From CAZAKZ01 sp964485695 (GTDB lineage Bacteria > Planctomycetota > JAFGQW01): a stretch of DNA of 43,460 nt. Made by a program: the position numbers and the translations under genes. Numbering within the stretch: position 1 is the stretch's first letter; the number at the start of each line of letters is the position of its first letter. The DNA lies in assembly GCA_964485695.1 (NCBI GenBank), contig CAZAKZ010000035.1:1-43460 (forward strand), given 5' to 3'. Positions 32,901 through 40,965 of the stretch are shown piece by piece. A model generated the notes under the pieces. It was not told the DNA's origin. It searched no databases and saw only the letters and a list, made by a program, of their open reading frames with translations.

Positions 32901-33759
32901 CGACCTCACCCTGCCCATGGTGGAGCACTTCAACCACTGCATCGCGTACCTGCCAGGAGACAAGGGCGACTCCGGCACCTTCATGGACGGGACCGCCACG
33001 TTTCATCCGCTGGGCGTGCTGCCGGACATGGACCGGGGCGCCAGGGTTCTGGTGGTGGAGGCCGGAAAGGCCGTGCTGCGCGACGTGCCCTGGGGAACAC
33101 CCGAGGCCAACGGGGCCCGCACCGAGTACGACGTCTTCTTGAAGCCCGGGGGCGGCGCCGAGATCCGCATCACCCTCACGCCGGTGGGGGCGGCGGCCGT
33201 TACTCTCCGGGATCGCTTTGCCAGCCAGAAGGGGCTCCGGCGCAAGCGCCTCGAGGACTGGTTCGCTCCCCTGTTCGGCAAGGTGGCCCTGAAGGACATG
33301 CATTTCTCGGACCTCGAGGACCTCGCAGAGCCCGTGAAGATCCAGGCCACCCTCGAGGTGGACTCGTTCCTCCGGGCCGAGGACGGGCGCTACTTCCTGA
33401 AGTACGCGTTCCGGCGCCATGGCCTGTCCGGCCTGGTGACGGCCAGGACCCGGAGGTTCGACCTGCTCCTCGGGCCGCCGCGCATGGAATTCACGCGGGT
33501 CCGGTACCGGTTCCCGCCTGGAATGAAGGCGGAGGCGCTCCCGGCGGCCACGGACTACGAGGGCCCGCACGGAACCTTCTCGGTCCGGACCACCCGCACC
33601 GAGGATGGCGTGGTGGTCAAGCGGAAGGTGCGCTTGACGGCCACACGGGTGTCCAGAGACGCGTACCCCACGTTCCAGAAGTTCGTCCAGGCCCTGGACG
33701 GGTCCGAGGCCCATACCCTCGAGGTGTTCCTGTCGCCGGGAAAGGAGGTGGGACGATGA
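29935..33759 (+). CDS. Secreted TPR-DUF3857-transglutaminase-like protein (active triad)
   Basis: The ATG at 29935 has AAGGG seven bases upstream and gives 1274 residues with a signal peptide (MRPFRDRLLIFLSCLFLPGI). In order: an N-terminal domain with YVGTWTVVGPFEN, many TPR-like helix pairs (to about 640), a DUF3857 domain (about 675-825) and a transglutaminase-like domain (about 905-1025), then a beta-rich tail. The Cys-His-Asp triad is intact: Cys957 in GDCKDKA, His1001 in FNHCIAYL and Asp1018 in MDGTA. The family could cross-link, cleave or modify proteins outside the cell; the substrate is unknown. The stop overlaps the next gene's start (ATGA), so it is translationally coupled to a second family member. 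An upstream in-frame ATG at 29860 lacks a signal peptide. Confidence 0.88.
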   Translation: MRPFRDRLLIFLSCLFLPGIGTLAPDFFGFPAPSCPAQVSESLRSAFQMRAEGRYDEALQRFLSLLEETLNQEGPPPEAQRGEAAFLLAVIQDLAGFMGAHARTLTVLERLLPDLEENAPPCVRDLLCLARLACLERLPGRMAEAVALTRSLGYVGTWTVVGPFENERGSGLKRSFGPEKEFIPSKRYRGKVREVGWRAVNGTDAAGGYIDLDALFRPDDQVLAHAAFALVLSRPETVALHFGSDEAVVVWVNGFEVLRRDVRRPFRPDQDRVGLRLAAGSHRVLVKVCNQDGPWGFSLRITRIDGGRLVGARFSAENLDIAGAVSAPRPELLPVPWDSRLYWRKLAEKGDPVAALKLAVLLLHQRPHDAKSRQAHQWARKAAEGLKDFAYAHYLAARALSRRYQHRAEMEENLRRESLERAVALDARFAEAYLDLASYHKNETDNLTKAEALVGKALEINEAYAPARVYRAWLLERRGWPLEYRLALEALVKSETGKAYPDALVRLASIEKARGYLDRAEGLAARALALGRGSSARSLRVNALLGLGKAREAEALLRSALLGRPFSLSGRKRLARFLEAVGRLEEAADMVEEALRIAPEDTGLLLEVARLEGLQGRDNRMIAHMRRALDLDPKLSRVERHLQFLEAGKKSFYAGLEVDASAALKGDSGPPAEAVEMNASHYYLFRHRVVNVNPDGTRSEYGHFMTRILTEAGGRRFARFSVPYSSYDQQGRILEARVIRSDGRMEPGSIRNPAVRSYYGYARVTFQALNVGDTVEVVWRRDDIRQSFFGDYFGMIHLFQASDLAAVGESRLDLILPAKRSFHFQVKNGRPDHEKEKRPDGTVHHRYRMRGLKGLRLESRQPDPEEFAPLVAVTTYEDWNAFASWWWNLIREQVRADDAIRAKVKELTRDKKTRAEKIRALYEFVVTEINYTAWEFGVHGYKPYEASAIFARRFGDCKDKAILLCTMLAEIGVKAYPVIIHADTPRSQDDLTLPMVEHFNHCIAYLPGDKGDSGTFMDGTATFHPLGVLPDMDRGARVLVVEAGKAVLRDVPWGTPEANGARTEYDVFLKPGGGAEIRITLTPVGAAAVTLRDRFASQKGLRRKRLEDWFAPLFGKVALKDMHFSDLEDLAEPVKIQATLEVDSFLRAEDGRYFLKYAFRRHGLSGLVTARTRRFDLLLGPPRMEFTRVRYRFPPGMKAEALPAATDYEGPHGTFSVRTTRTEDGVVVKRKVRLTATRVSRDAYPTFQKFVQALDGSEAHTLEVFLSPGKEVGR

Positions 33760-36700
33760 TCGGGAAGTGCGCGAGAGCAGCCTGTTTCCTGGTGGTGCTC
33801 TGGCAGGGCGTGGCCGCACAGCTATCCCGGGCGGAGCTGACCGAGGTCCGGGAAATCGCGGCCGTGACTCGCAGTCTCGTCGAGAAGACCCGGCCGGACC
33901 CGGAGGGGGCGTTCCACGCCGTGGCGGATCTCGTGAAGAAATATCCGTCATCTCCCGTGGGAGAGATCCTCGTCTGGTACATGTATATACAAAGGAGACT
34001 GGCCGCAGATCCGTTGCTGGGTTGCGACCGGGTGCTACGCCTCCTCGACCTTGAGGGGCTGCACGGCCTGACCCGGGTATGGCTCTGCAGGATGGCCCGG
34101 GAGGACGCCTCTCGCCGGGGCGATGCAAAGGCAATGGAACGCTTCTCGCCGGCAAGGTGGTCTCTTCACGAGGGCTGGTGGTCCGTGGGGCCCTTCGGGG
34201 ACCTGGCCCGGACGTTTCACGGCGTGCCCTATCCGCCCGAATCCGAGGCCTTTGATCCTGCGGCGATGTTCATTGGCCGGAGCGGCGGCAAGGTGACCTG
34301 GCGAAGGCTCCCCTCCCGGCCCCATAAATCTCACGTCTACCTCGATCTGGCCTCGGTGAAGAAGGACGGCTGTTACTACGGCGTCCTCCATTTCAAGCCG
34401 AGGCGTCCGGGGCCGGCCTACCTCTGGTTCATGGGAACGGCCTCGTACGAGGTGTGGCTGAACCGCCGAAAGGTGTTCGACCGGCAACGGGCCTATTCCG
34501 ACAACCGGACGCGGTTTTTCCCCGGCGTGTACCTGGAGGCGGGCGTGAACCGGCTCCGGGTCAAGACCACCGACAGTGGTGGGGCGTTCTTTACCGCGCT
34601 CTTCGTGGACGCCACGGGAATGCAGGTTTCCGTGGATGCGGTGACGAATCCTGCTCGGGACGCGCGTCCCGCGGCCTCCCACCCGGGCCCGAAGGCCCCT
34701 TTCCGGTATGCGGAGTCCGTTCTCACCGAAGCCATCCGTGTAGAGAAAGACAACGTCGGATTTTACGCCCTGCGGAGCTACGTCGGGAGCTTGCTAGGCC
34801 TGCCCTCCGCAAGCCTGGCCGACGCGAAAAGGGCCCACGACCTGGCGCCGGACGTTGCGGCCTATCAACTCATGCTGGCCGGGATGTACTACCGCGCGTC
34901 CCACCTGCCCCGGGACACGCGGCAAAGCCGGGCCCGGGCCTTGATCCGGAAAGTGCTCAAGAGGCATCCCGAGAATCTCCAGGCCCGGATGTGGGAGGTC
35001 GACTTTCTCGTGAAGGACGACAAGAAGGAGGACGCCATCCGGAAGCTCAAGGCCTGCCTGGCGGAATTTCCGGGCTTCTACCGGGCCGCCGTCCTTCTCC
35101 ACTCCGTCTATTCCGGCCTTGCCTGGGAGCCGGAAACCACCTTTGCGCGAAAGGCCCTGGAAACCATGGCGCCCCGGCGTACAAAGTGGCTCCAGGAGCA
35201 GGCGGAGGAGGCGAGGGAGTCGGGAAACCTCCAGCTGTGTGCCACCCTCCTCGACAAGGCCCTCGAGAGACACCCCCTTTCGTCCGACCTCCTCTCGGAA
35301 CGGATGTCAGCCTCCAGGGACGCCGGCGATTTCACCGGGGCCCTCCGGTTCCTGGAGACGCTCCAGCACCTTCAACCCAACGACGCCTCCCTGAAGCGCA
35401 CCGAGGCCGTGCTCCGGTCTCGCCTGGGGGATCACGCCGCGGCCGTGAAGATCCTCGAGGCCATGGCCCCGTACGACGAGATCCCCCTGAAGACGCGCAA
35501 GGATCTGGGGGACCTGGCGCGCCTCGTCGGGAACACAGCGGCCGCCATCGAGGCCTATTCCGCCGTGGCAAAGCTGGATCCCCGGGAGCACGAGACCCGG
35601 CGGCTGGCGGCGAAGCTTCGCGGCGAAGAAGCCTACCCGGAGTTTCTGCCCTGGCGAGTGGACGGGCTCAAGGCGGCCATGGATTTCAAGATGAAGAAGG
35701 AATACAGAGCCGCCGGCACCGTGCTCGTGGTGGACCACATGGTGGCCCGGTACTTCCCGGATGGGTCCAGCGTGTGGGAGACCCATCAGGTCCGGCGCCT
35801 CAACGACCCGCGGGGCGTGGAAGCGCACCGCGAGCTGGACCCTGGAGAGGAGGATCTGCTGGTGCGGATCATCCAGCCGGACGGGCGCATTCTGATCCCG
35901 GGCAAGGTGTCCGAGACCTACACGCTTCCGGGATTGAAGCCGGGGGTGTTCATCGAGCACCGGTACCGCACCACCAACACGCAGTCCGACGAGAATTCGC
36001 TGGAGTCCCTCAAGTTCTATTTCCAGAGCCTGGACGAGCCGTTCCCCGATTCCCGCATCGTGTTCCTCATGCCGGAGAACCATCGGGGCCGGTTTGTGTG
36101 GCGGAATTTTCCCGAGCCGCCCGAGGTGCGACAGCAGGGCGGCCTCACCGCGTACGTATTCTGGCGGAGGAACCAGCCCAAGGTGGTGCGGGAGGCCTAC
36201 ATGCCCACCGAGGAGGAGGTCGTGCCGTGGTGTGAGCTGGCCGAGGACGTGTCCTGGTCGGCGCTGAATCGCAGGCTCCACGACCGGATGCGCTATTTCG
36301 TCCGCGGAAGCGAGGAGATCCGCGAGGCCGCCCGGCGCATTGCCGGCAAAGTCGAGGGGGAGTCGAACCTGGCCCGGGCGCTCTACGAGTACGTGCAGCG
36401 CGTGGTGGCGCGCGGCGGTAGGGGCAGTCCCACGTTCGCGCTCCTGAAGCGGCAGGGCAACCGTCTGTACCTGTTCGGCTCGCTCATCAAGGCGGCCGGC
36501 ATTCCCATGCGCCTGGCCTTCTGCCGGAACCTTCCTCCGGACCTGGATCCCTTCCCAGTGCCTTTTTTCCGCAACGACGACTACTTCACCCAGCCCCTCA
36601 TCCAGGTCATGCCCCGGGACGGTGATCCCGTGTGGGTGGTGGGGGGGGCGCCGCGCCATTTTCCGTACGGCCGGCTGCCCGAGTTCCTGGGAGGGGCGCC

Positions 36701-37412
36701 CGTGTTCCTGCTGGGCGAATCGGGCGGCATGGTGGAGTACCTCCCGGAGGCGAGCGTCGAGGCGTTCGCCTCCCTGAACGGCTCGGGCGTCATTCGCCTG
36801 AACGAGGACGGATCGGCCCGGGGCGAGTTCGATCTCGATTTTCCCGGCATGGTCGGCTTCGGACTGAAGGATTACCTGCAGAGCGCCAACGAGGATATCC
36901 GTACGGCTTTCATCCGGAGGTTCGTGAGCCGGCCGTTTCCGGGCGCCACCCTCGTCGGTCACACCCTGCCCGGCTTGAAGGACCGCAGGAAGCACCTGCG
37001 CATGCGCCTGAAGATAGACTTTCCCTCCTTTGTCCGAAAACGCGGCCGGACCAAGGCCTGTCCACTGGGTCTGCCTGCGAGCCACATGAAGCGAGGATAC
37101 GCCCGGAAGAAGGAGAGGGTCCATCCCTTCGTCCACAGGAACTACCGGGTGTCCCGGTGGAGGATTGTCCTGGATCCCGGTGACCACCACCATTTTCCGG
37201 TCCGCCCGGAGGGGGTTCTGGCCAGGTGGGCGTTCCTCACATACGGCCTTTCCACGGTCATGGACGGGGAGAAGCTGGTGATCGAGCGCAGCGTGGTGCT
37301 GAAGCCCGGAACCCTGGCCCCCCGGGACTACGAGAAACTCATTGAGATCGCGTCCCGCGTGGATGACGCCGAGGCGCGCATGGTGAAGGTGGTGAAGATC
37401 GGAGGGCGGTAG
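33756..37412 (+). CDS. Secreted TPR-DUF3857-transglutaminase-like protein lacking the catalytic cysteine
   Basis: This 1218-residue paralogue starts with a signal peptide (CFLVVLWQGVAAQ) and shares the architecture of its neighbour: a WSVGPFGD-type N-terminal domain, TPR-like repeats to about 630, a DUF3857 domain at about 648-778 and a transglutaminase-like domain at about 850-1000. Where the active enzyme has GDCKDKA this protein has RQGNRLYLFGS, with Arg903 in place of cysteine, so it is probably inactive. It begins four bases within the upstream gene (ATGA), indicating near-equal amounts of the two proteins. A pseudoenzyme partner or scaffold role is a reasonable inference. ilvD begins five bases after its stop and may share the transcript. 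Confidence 0.85.
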   Translation: MIGKCARAACFLVVLWQGVAAQLSRAELTEVREIAAVTRSLVEKTRPDPEGAFHAVADLVKKYPSSPVGEILVWYMYIQRRLAADPLLGCDRVLRLLDLEGLHGLTRVWLCRMAREDASRRGDAKAMERFSPARWSLHEGWWSVGPFGDLARTFHGVPYPPESEAFDPAAMFIGRSGGKVTWRRLPSRPHKSHVYLDLASVKKDGCYYGVLHFKPRRPGPAYLWFMGTASYEVWLNRRKVFDRQRAYSDNRTRFFPGVYLEAGVNRLRVKTTDSGGAFFTALFVDATGMQVSVDAVTNPARDARPAASHPGPKAPFRYAESVLTEAIRVEKDNVGFYALRSYVGSLLGLPSASLADAKRAHDLAPDVAAYQLMLAGMYYRASHLPRDTRQSRARALIRKVLKRHPENLQARMWEVDFLVKDDKKEDAIRKLKACLAEFPGFYRAAVLLHSVYSGLAWEPETTFARKALETMAPRRTKWLQEQAEEARESGNLQLCATLLDKALERHPLSSDLLSERMSASRDAGDFTGALRFLETLQHLQPNDASLKRTEAVLRSRLGDHAAAVKILEAMAPYDEIPLKTRKDLGDLARLVGNTAAAIEAYSAVAKLDPREHETRRLAAKLRGEEAYPEFLPWRVDGLKAAMDFKMKKEYRAAGTVLVVDHMVARYFPDGSSVWETHQVRRLNDPRGVEAHRELDPGEEDLLVRIIQPDGRILIPGKVSETYTLPGLKPGVFIEHRYRTTNTQSDENSLESLKFYFQSLDEPFPDSRIVFLMPENHRGRFVWRNFPEPPEVRQQGGLTAYVFWRRNQPKVVREAYMPTEEEVVPWCELAEDVSWSALNRRLHDRMRYFVRGSEEIREAARRIAGKVEGESNLARALYEYVQRVVARGGRGSPTFALLKRQGNRLYLFGSLIKAAGIPMRLAFCRNLPPDLDPFPVPFFRNDDYFTQPLIQVMPRDGDPVWVVGGAPRHFPYGRLPEFLGGAPVFLLGESGGMVEYLPEASVEAFASLNGSGVIRLNEDGSARGEFDLDFPGMVGFGLKDYLQSANEDIRTAFIRRFVSRPFPGATLVGHTLPGLKDRRKHLRMRLKIDFPSFVRKRGRTKACPLGLPASHMKRGYARKKERVHPFVHRNYRVSRWRIVLDPGDHHHFPVRPEGVLARWAFLTYGLSTVMDGEKLVIERSVVLKPGTLAPRDYEKLIEIASRVDDAEARMVKVVKIGGR

Positions 37413-37417
37413 CGTTC

Positions 37418-39301
37418 ATGCGAAGCGACACCGTGAAGAAAGGCCCCGACCGCGGCCCGCACCGCAGTCTCATGAAGGCAACAGGCCTCACCGACGCCGA
37501 CATCCGCAAACCCTTCATCGGCATTGCCTGCAGCCACACCGACGCGGTGCCGGGCCACGTGCACCTCGACGCCGTGGGCGATTTCATGAAAAAGGAGATC
37601 CGCGCTGCCGGCGGCACCCCGATCCTGTTCAACACCATCGCCATATGCGACGGCATCGCCATGGGGCACGGGGGCATGAACTACTCCCTCATGAGCCGGG
37701 AGCTCGTGGCCGACAGCGTCGAGGCCATGGGCGAGGCGCACCGGTTCGACGGCCTGGTGTGCATTGCCAGCTGCGACAAGATCGTCCCGGGCATGCTCCT
37801 GGCGTCGCTGCGATTGAACGTGCCCACGGTTTTTCTCTCCGGTGGGCCCATGGAGGCGGGCCGGGTGGGGGGCCGGGACGTGGACCTCATCCATCAGTTC
37901 CAGGCCGTGGCCCGGCGCCGGGCGGGCGCCCTGACTGCCCGGGAGGCCAGAGTCCTGGAGGACAATGCCTGCCCCACGTGCGGTTCGTGCAGCGGCCTGT
38001 TCACCGCCAACTCCATGAATTGCCTCACCGAGGCCCTGGGCCTGGCCCGGCCCGGAAACGGCACGATCCTGGCCACGAGCCCCGAGCGACTGCGCCTCTG
38101 CTCGGCCGCTTCCGGCCGCATCGTGGCCATGACCCGGCAGTGGATCCGCGGCGGCTGCCGGCGGACGTTCAAGCTCCTGCCCCGGAGGCTCATGAAGAAG
38201 AAGGCCTTCGAGAACGCCTTCGTCCTGGACATGGCCATGGGGGGATCCACCAACACCGTGCTGCATCTGCTGGCCATGGCACGGGAGGCGGGCGTGCCCT
38301 TTGCCCTGGACGACGTCCAGCGCATCTCGCACCGCACCCCCAACCTCTGCCGGGTGGCGCCGTCGTCCACTCCCGAGGGGCGCCTCTATCACATGCAGGA
38401 CGTCCACCGCGCCGGGGGCGTTCACACCCTTCTGGACCAGGTGCGGCAGGACCGCCCGTCGCTGGTGAAGGGGGACTGCCTCACCGTCACGGGAAACACC
38501 CTCGGGAAGAACCTGGATCGCTACTCCCTCCGGAGCCGCCGGCTCCGGCCCGAGGCTGCCAGGATGTACCGCCACGGCTGGAAGGCCACCGGCCGCAGCC
38601 TCGAGGCGGTGAAGGCGATGTACCGCGGGGAGCGGCCGGCGAGGCTTCCGACCTTGAACGGCGGCCGGTTCAACGCCCGGGACGTCATCCGCACCCTGGA
38701 CACCGCATTCACCCGGCGGGGCGGTCTCGTGGTGCTCCGCGGCAACATCGCCCGCCGCGGTGCTGTGGTGAAGCGGGCCGGCGTGGATCCCGGGCGGGTC
38801 CGTCACTCCGGGCCGGCCGTGGTGTTCGAGAGCCACGACGATGCCTGCGCCGGTATTCTCGGCGGCCGCATCCGGGCCGGGGACGTGGTGGTGATCCGCA
38901 ACGAGGGGCCGCGCGGGGGGCCGGGCATGCAGGAGATGCTGGCGCCCACCAGCTACCTGAAGGGCCTGGGCCTGGACGGGGTCTGCGCCCTCGTCACCGA
39001 CGGCCGGTTCAGCGGCGGCACGGTCGGCGTGAGCGTCGGTCACGTCAGCCCGGAGGCAGCAGCTGGCGGCGAGATCGCCCTCCTGAAAGACGGCGACCGC
39101 ATCGACATCGACCTGGAGGCGGGCACGATCCACGCCCGGCTCACCCGGGCGGAGTGGGCCCGACGCCGGAAGTCCTGGCGGCCGCGGCCCCCCCGGGTGC
39201 GCCACGGCGGCCTGGGCCGCTACGCCGCGCACGCCTCAAGCGCCGACACGGGGGCAGTGCTGGAGTGGCCGGGGAAGGGCAAATCCCCGGGGAAGTGTTG
39301 A
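37418..39301 (+). CDS. ilvD: Dihydroxy-acid dehydratase
   Basis: IlvD removes water from 2,3-dihydroxy-isovalerate or its methyl homologue to give the 2-keto acids leading to valine, isoleucine, leucine and pantothenate. The 627-residue protein has the family blocks AICDGIAMGHGGMNYS, SCDKIVPGM (canonical NCDK or SCDK), CPTCGSCSGLFTANSMN, AMGGSTNTVLHL and TDGRFSGGTVG. The iron-sulfur cluster ligands are most likely Cys77 or Cys119 together with the Cys185/188/191 group. Whether the cluster is 2Fe-2S or 4Fe-4S cannot be told here. It starts five bases after the transglutaminase-like gene, an unusual neighbour for an amino-acid biosynthesis gene, and has GGAGG upstream. A strong hairpin lies beyond its stop. 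Confidence 0.95.
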   Translation: MRSDTVKKGPDRGPHRSLMKATGLTDADIRKPFIGIACSHTDAVPGHVHLDAVGDFMKKEIRAAGGTPILFNTIAICDGIAMGHGGMNYSLMSRELVADSVEAMGEAHRFDGLVCIASCDKIVPGMLLASLRLNVPTVFLSGGPMEAGRVGGRDVDLIHQFQAVARRRAGALTAREARVLEDNACPTCGSCSGLFTANSMNCLTEALGLARPGNGTILATSPERLRLCSAASGRIVAMTRQWIRGGCRRTFKLLPRRLMKKKAFENAFVLDMAMGGSTNTVLHLLAMAREAGVPFALDDVQRISHRTPNLCRVAPSSTPEGRLYHMQDVHRAGGVHTLLDQVRQDRPSLVKGDCLTVTGNTLGKNLDRYSLRSRRLRPEAARMYRHGWKATGRSLEAVKAMYRGERPARLPTLNGGRFNARDVIRTLDTAFTRRGGLVVLRGNIARRGAVVKRAGVDPGRVRHSGPAVVFESHDDACAGILGGRIRAGDVVVIRNEGPRGGPGMQEMLAPTSYLKGLGLDGVCALVTDGRFSGGTVGVSVGHVSPEAAAGGEIALLKDGDRIDIDLEAGTIHARLTRAEWARRRKSWRPRPPRVRHGGLGRYAAHASSADTGAVLEWPGKGKSPGKC

Positions 39302-39382
39302 GCCGGCTGCGGCCGGGGCCTTCTCAATCCCAAAGGTAGCAACGGGTTACTTCACCGGGCAGCAATAATCTCCGTACGTGAA

Positions 39383-39410
39383 ACGGGCCGGCATCATCGA
39401 GCCGGCCCGT
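39383..39410. terminator. Bidirectional terminator-like hairpin between ilvD and the convergent gene
   Basis: ACGGGCCGGC (39383-39392) and GCCGGCCCGT (39401-39410) form a perfect 10-bp stem with an 8-nt loop. It sits midway between the stop codons of convergent genes; the minus-strand side ends in a short TTT. Confidence 0.75.
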
Positions 39411-39421
39411 GGTAAATGCGG

Positions 39422-40639
39422 TTACTTCGGCTGGAAGGTCAGGCCGAGACCGTTGGTCGCTTCGCCGAATCCATTCTTTCCTGCAGGATCGAGAATCACA
39501 GCACCCATGTAGATCCGGAACCCGGCCAGTGCCGCAATGTCGGGCACGAAGAGGGTGACACGGGCGGTTCCGTGTGTGCTCAGGATACCGGTGTTCTTGA
39601 AGAGGGCGGGATTCGTGAGGGAAACCATGAACAGGGGGTCCAGGTTCAGGTGTAGGCGGTAGTTGCCCACGGGGAAGCCCGGGCTGTGGCTGTAGCTCAA
39701 GGCCGCCACGTAGGTCTTGCCCTTGTAGAGGGGGAAGTTGACGAGGAAGTCCACGGCGTGGCCGATCTTGACCGTGGTCTTGACGAGCCACAGTTCACGG
39801 TAGTGTTCCACGGTGACGCCCATCGGATTGATGCCCGTCTTGGCGGAAGTGTCCTCGTGGTAGGGCCGGTTGTACTTGCCGGTCTTTCCGTTGTAGGCGT
39901 AGACGCCGGTGGGGCTCGTGTTGCCCTGCACCACGATGAGAACCCGGTCGGACCGCAGGAAGAGGTCGGTCGGATTCTTCAGGCCGGGCTTGTTGGATTC
40001 CAGGGTGGTGAGGGCTCCACCCGGCGCCAGGGCGTAGAGGTAGTTCTTGGCGGCAAGGAACATGTTGCCCGTGTAGCTATCCCAGGTCATGCAACAGGCA
40101 CCGGGAACTGTGGCCACCAGCTTCTTGTTGTGGCTGCGGTCAATGGCCCAGATCTTGTCGCCGTCCACGACCATGAGGGAGCCGTTGGTGCCGTTCCAGG
40201 CGATGGAGCTGGCATTCGTGAATCCGGTGGTAATGGTGGTGCGGGTGGAGGCCACGGGATTGACGCCGAGGACCGCAGTCCCGGCGGCCATGACGTAGGT
40301 GTTGTCTTCATCCACGTCGATGTCCCGGGCCGGTTGGCTGAGGCTGCCGACGATGGTGCGGACATGGCCATCCCTCACGCCCATGATCATCTTGTCGATC
40401 ACCACGAGATCTTCGTTGCCCATGCCGTTGGGGGCAACGCCGCCCACGTTTCCGGCGGGCAGGGGGAGGATCGTGGTGATGCCGCCGTACCGACCCATGG
40501 CAATGAGGGCGTTACCGTGAAAGCCGCCGGCATTGGAAAGTACGATTTCACCGGTCTTGGGCTGGGCGGTTGTCGTGGGGGCCAGTGATAAGGCCAACAT
40601 CGCACACAGGACGATTGCGGCTGCAAGTTTTACACGCAT
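39422..40639 (-). CDS. Secreted beta-propeller protein with planctomycetal-type C-terminal domain
   Basis: The ATG at 40639 has AGGAG seven bases upstream and yields a clear signal peptide ending near TTTAQ, giving 405 residues. The central part repeats short beta-strand units of about 40 residues with NHL- or Kelch-like rhythm (for example NGTNGSLMVVDGDKIWAIDR and SDRVLIVVQGNTSPTGVYAY). The last 100 residues (from AVDFLVNFPLYKGKT to GLGLTFQPK) resemble a C-terminal domain frequently found in secreted Planctomycetota proteins. Such proteins are thought to be surface-exposed, but no activity is known. It converges with ilvD. The 326-bp upstream gap contains its presumed promoter, which I cannot place exactly. 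Confidence 0.78.
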   Translation of the reverse strand: MRVKLAAAIVLCAMLALSLAPTTTAQPKTGEIVLSNAGGFHGNALIAMGRYGGITTILPLPAGNVGGVAPNGMGNEDLVVIDKMIMGVRDGHVRTIVGSLSQPARDIDVDEDNTYVMAAGTAVLGVNPVASTRTTITTGFTNASSIAWNGTNGSLMVVDGDKIWAIDRSHNKKLVATVPGACCMTWDSYTGNMFLAAKNYLYALAPGGALTTLESNKPGLKNPTDLFLRSDRVLIVVQGNTSPTGVYAYNGKTGKYNRPYHEDTSAKTGINPMGVTVEHYRELWLVKTTVKIGHAVDFLVNFPLYKGKTYVAALSYSHSPGFPVGNYRLHLNLDPLFMVSLTNPALFKNTGILSTHGTARVTLFVPDIAALAGFRIYMGAVILDPAGKNGFGEATNGLGLTFQPK

Positions 40640-40965
40640 GATTTGGCTCCTATTGGTTCCCTGAGCTTCACCCGAACGAAAGCTACACGTATCCCGGATT
40701 CGAAGGATCAACCATGAACATCCGGCGGTATTGCCGGAAACTACCCATCTCGAGTTAATGGAAAGGAAGATTGAAGGAAGATGAAACCCTATCTTTTCCT
40801 TCTACAAGGCCCCCTTTCTGGATTTCAGCAAAGCTTGATCGTAGCAAAATCAATCTGGGTATACAACGGGAGAAAAGTGGATATGGATGCAGAATTCACG
40901 GGATATCCCCGCCGTCGGTTTCAAACTGAGACGGGCCCGGATGGGGCTGGAATGAGATCGTCGTA
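40640..40965. other. 326-bp intergenic region
   Basis: A small hairpin, TCCGGC-GGTATT-GCCGGA, lies at 40721-40738. A short plus-strand frame from 40781 has no ribosome-binding site of quality and no recognisable product. I see no RNA gene or mobile element. Confidence 0.5.

Noticed and set aside
31186..34155. A very long minus-strand open frame opposite the transglutaminase-like genes
   Set aside because: Such frames arise opposite GC-rich genes; its protein is low-complexity and lacks domains, while the plus strand has clear domains and signal peptides.
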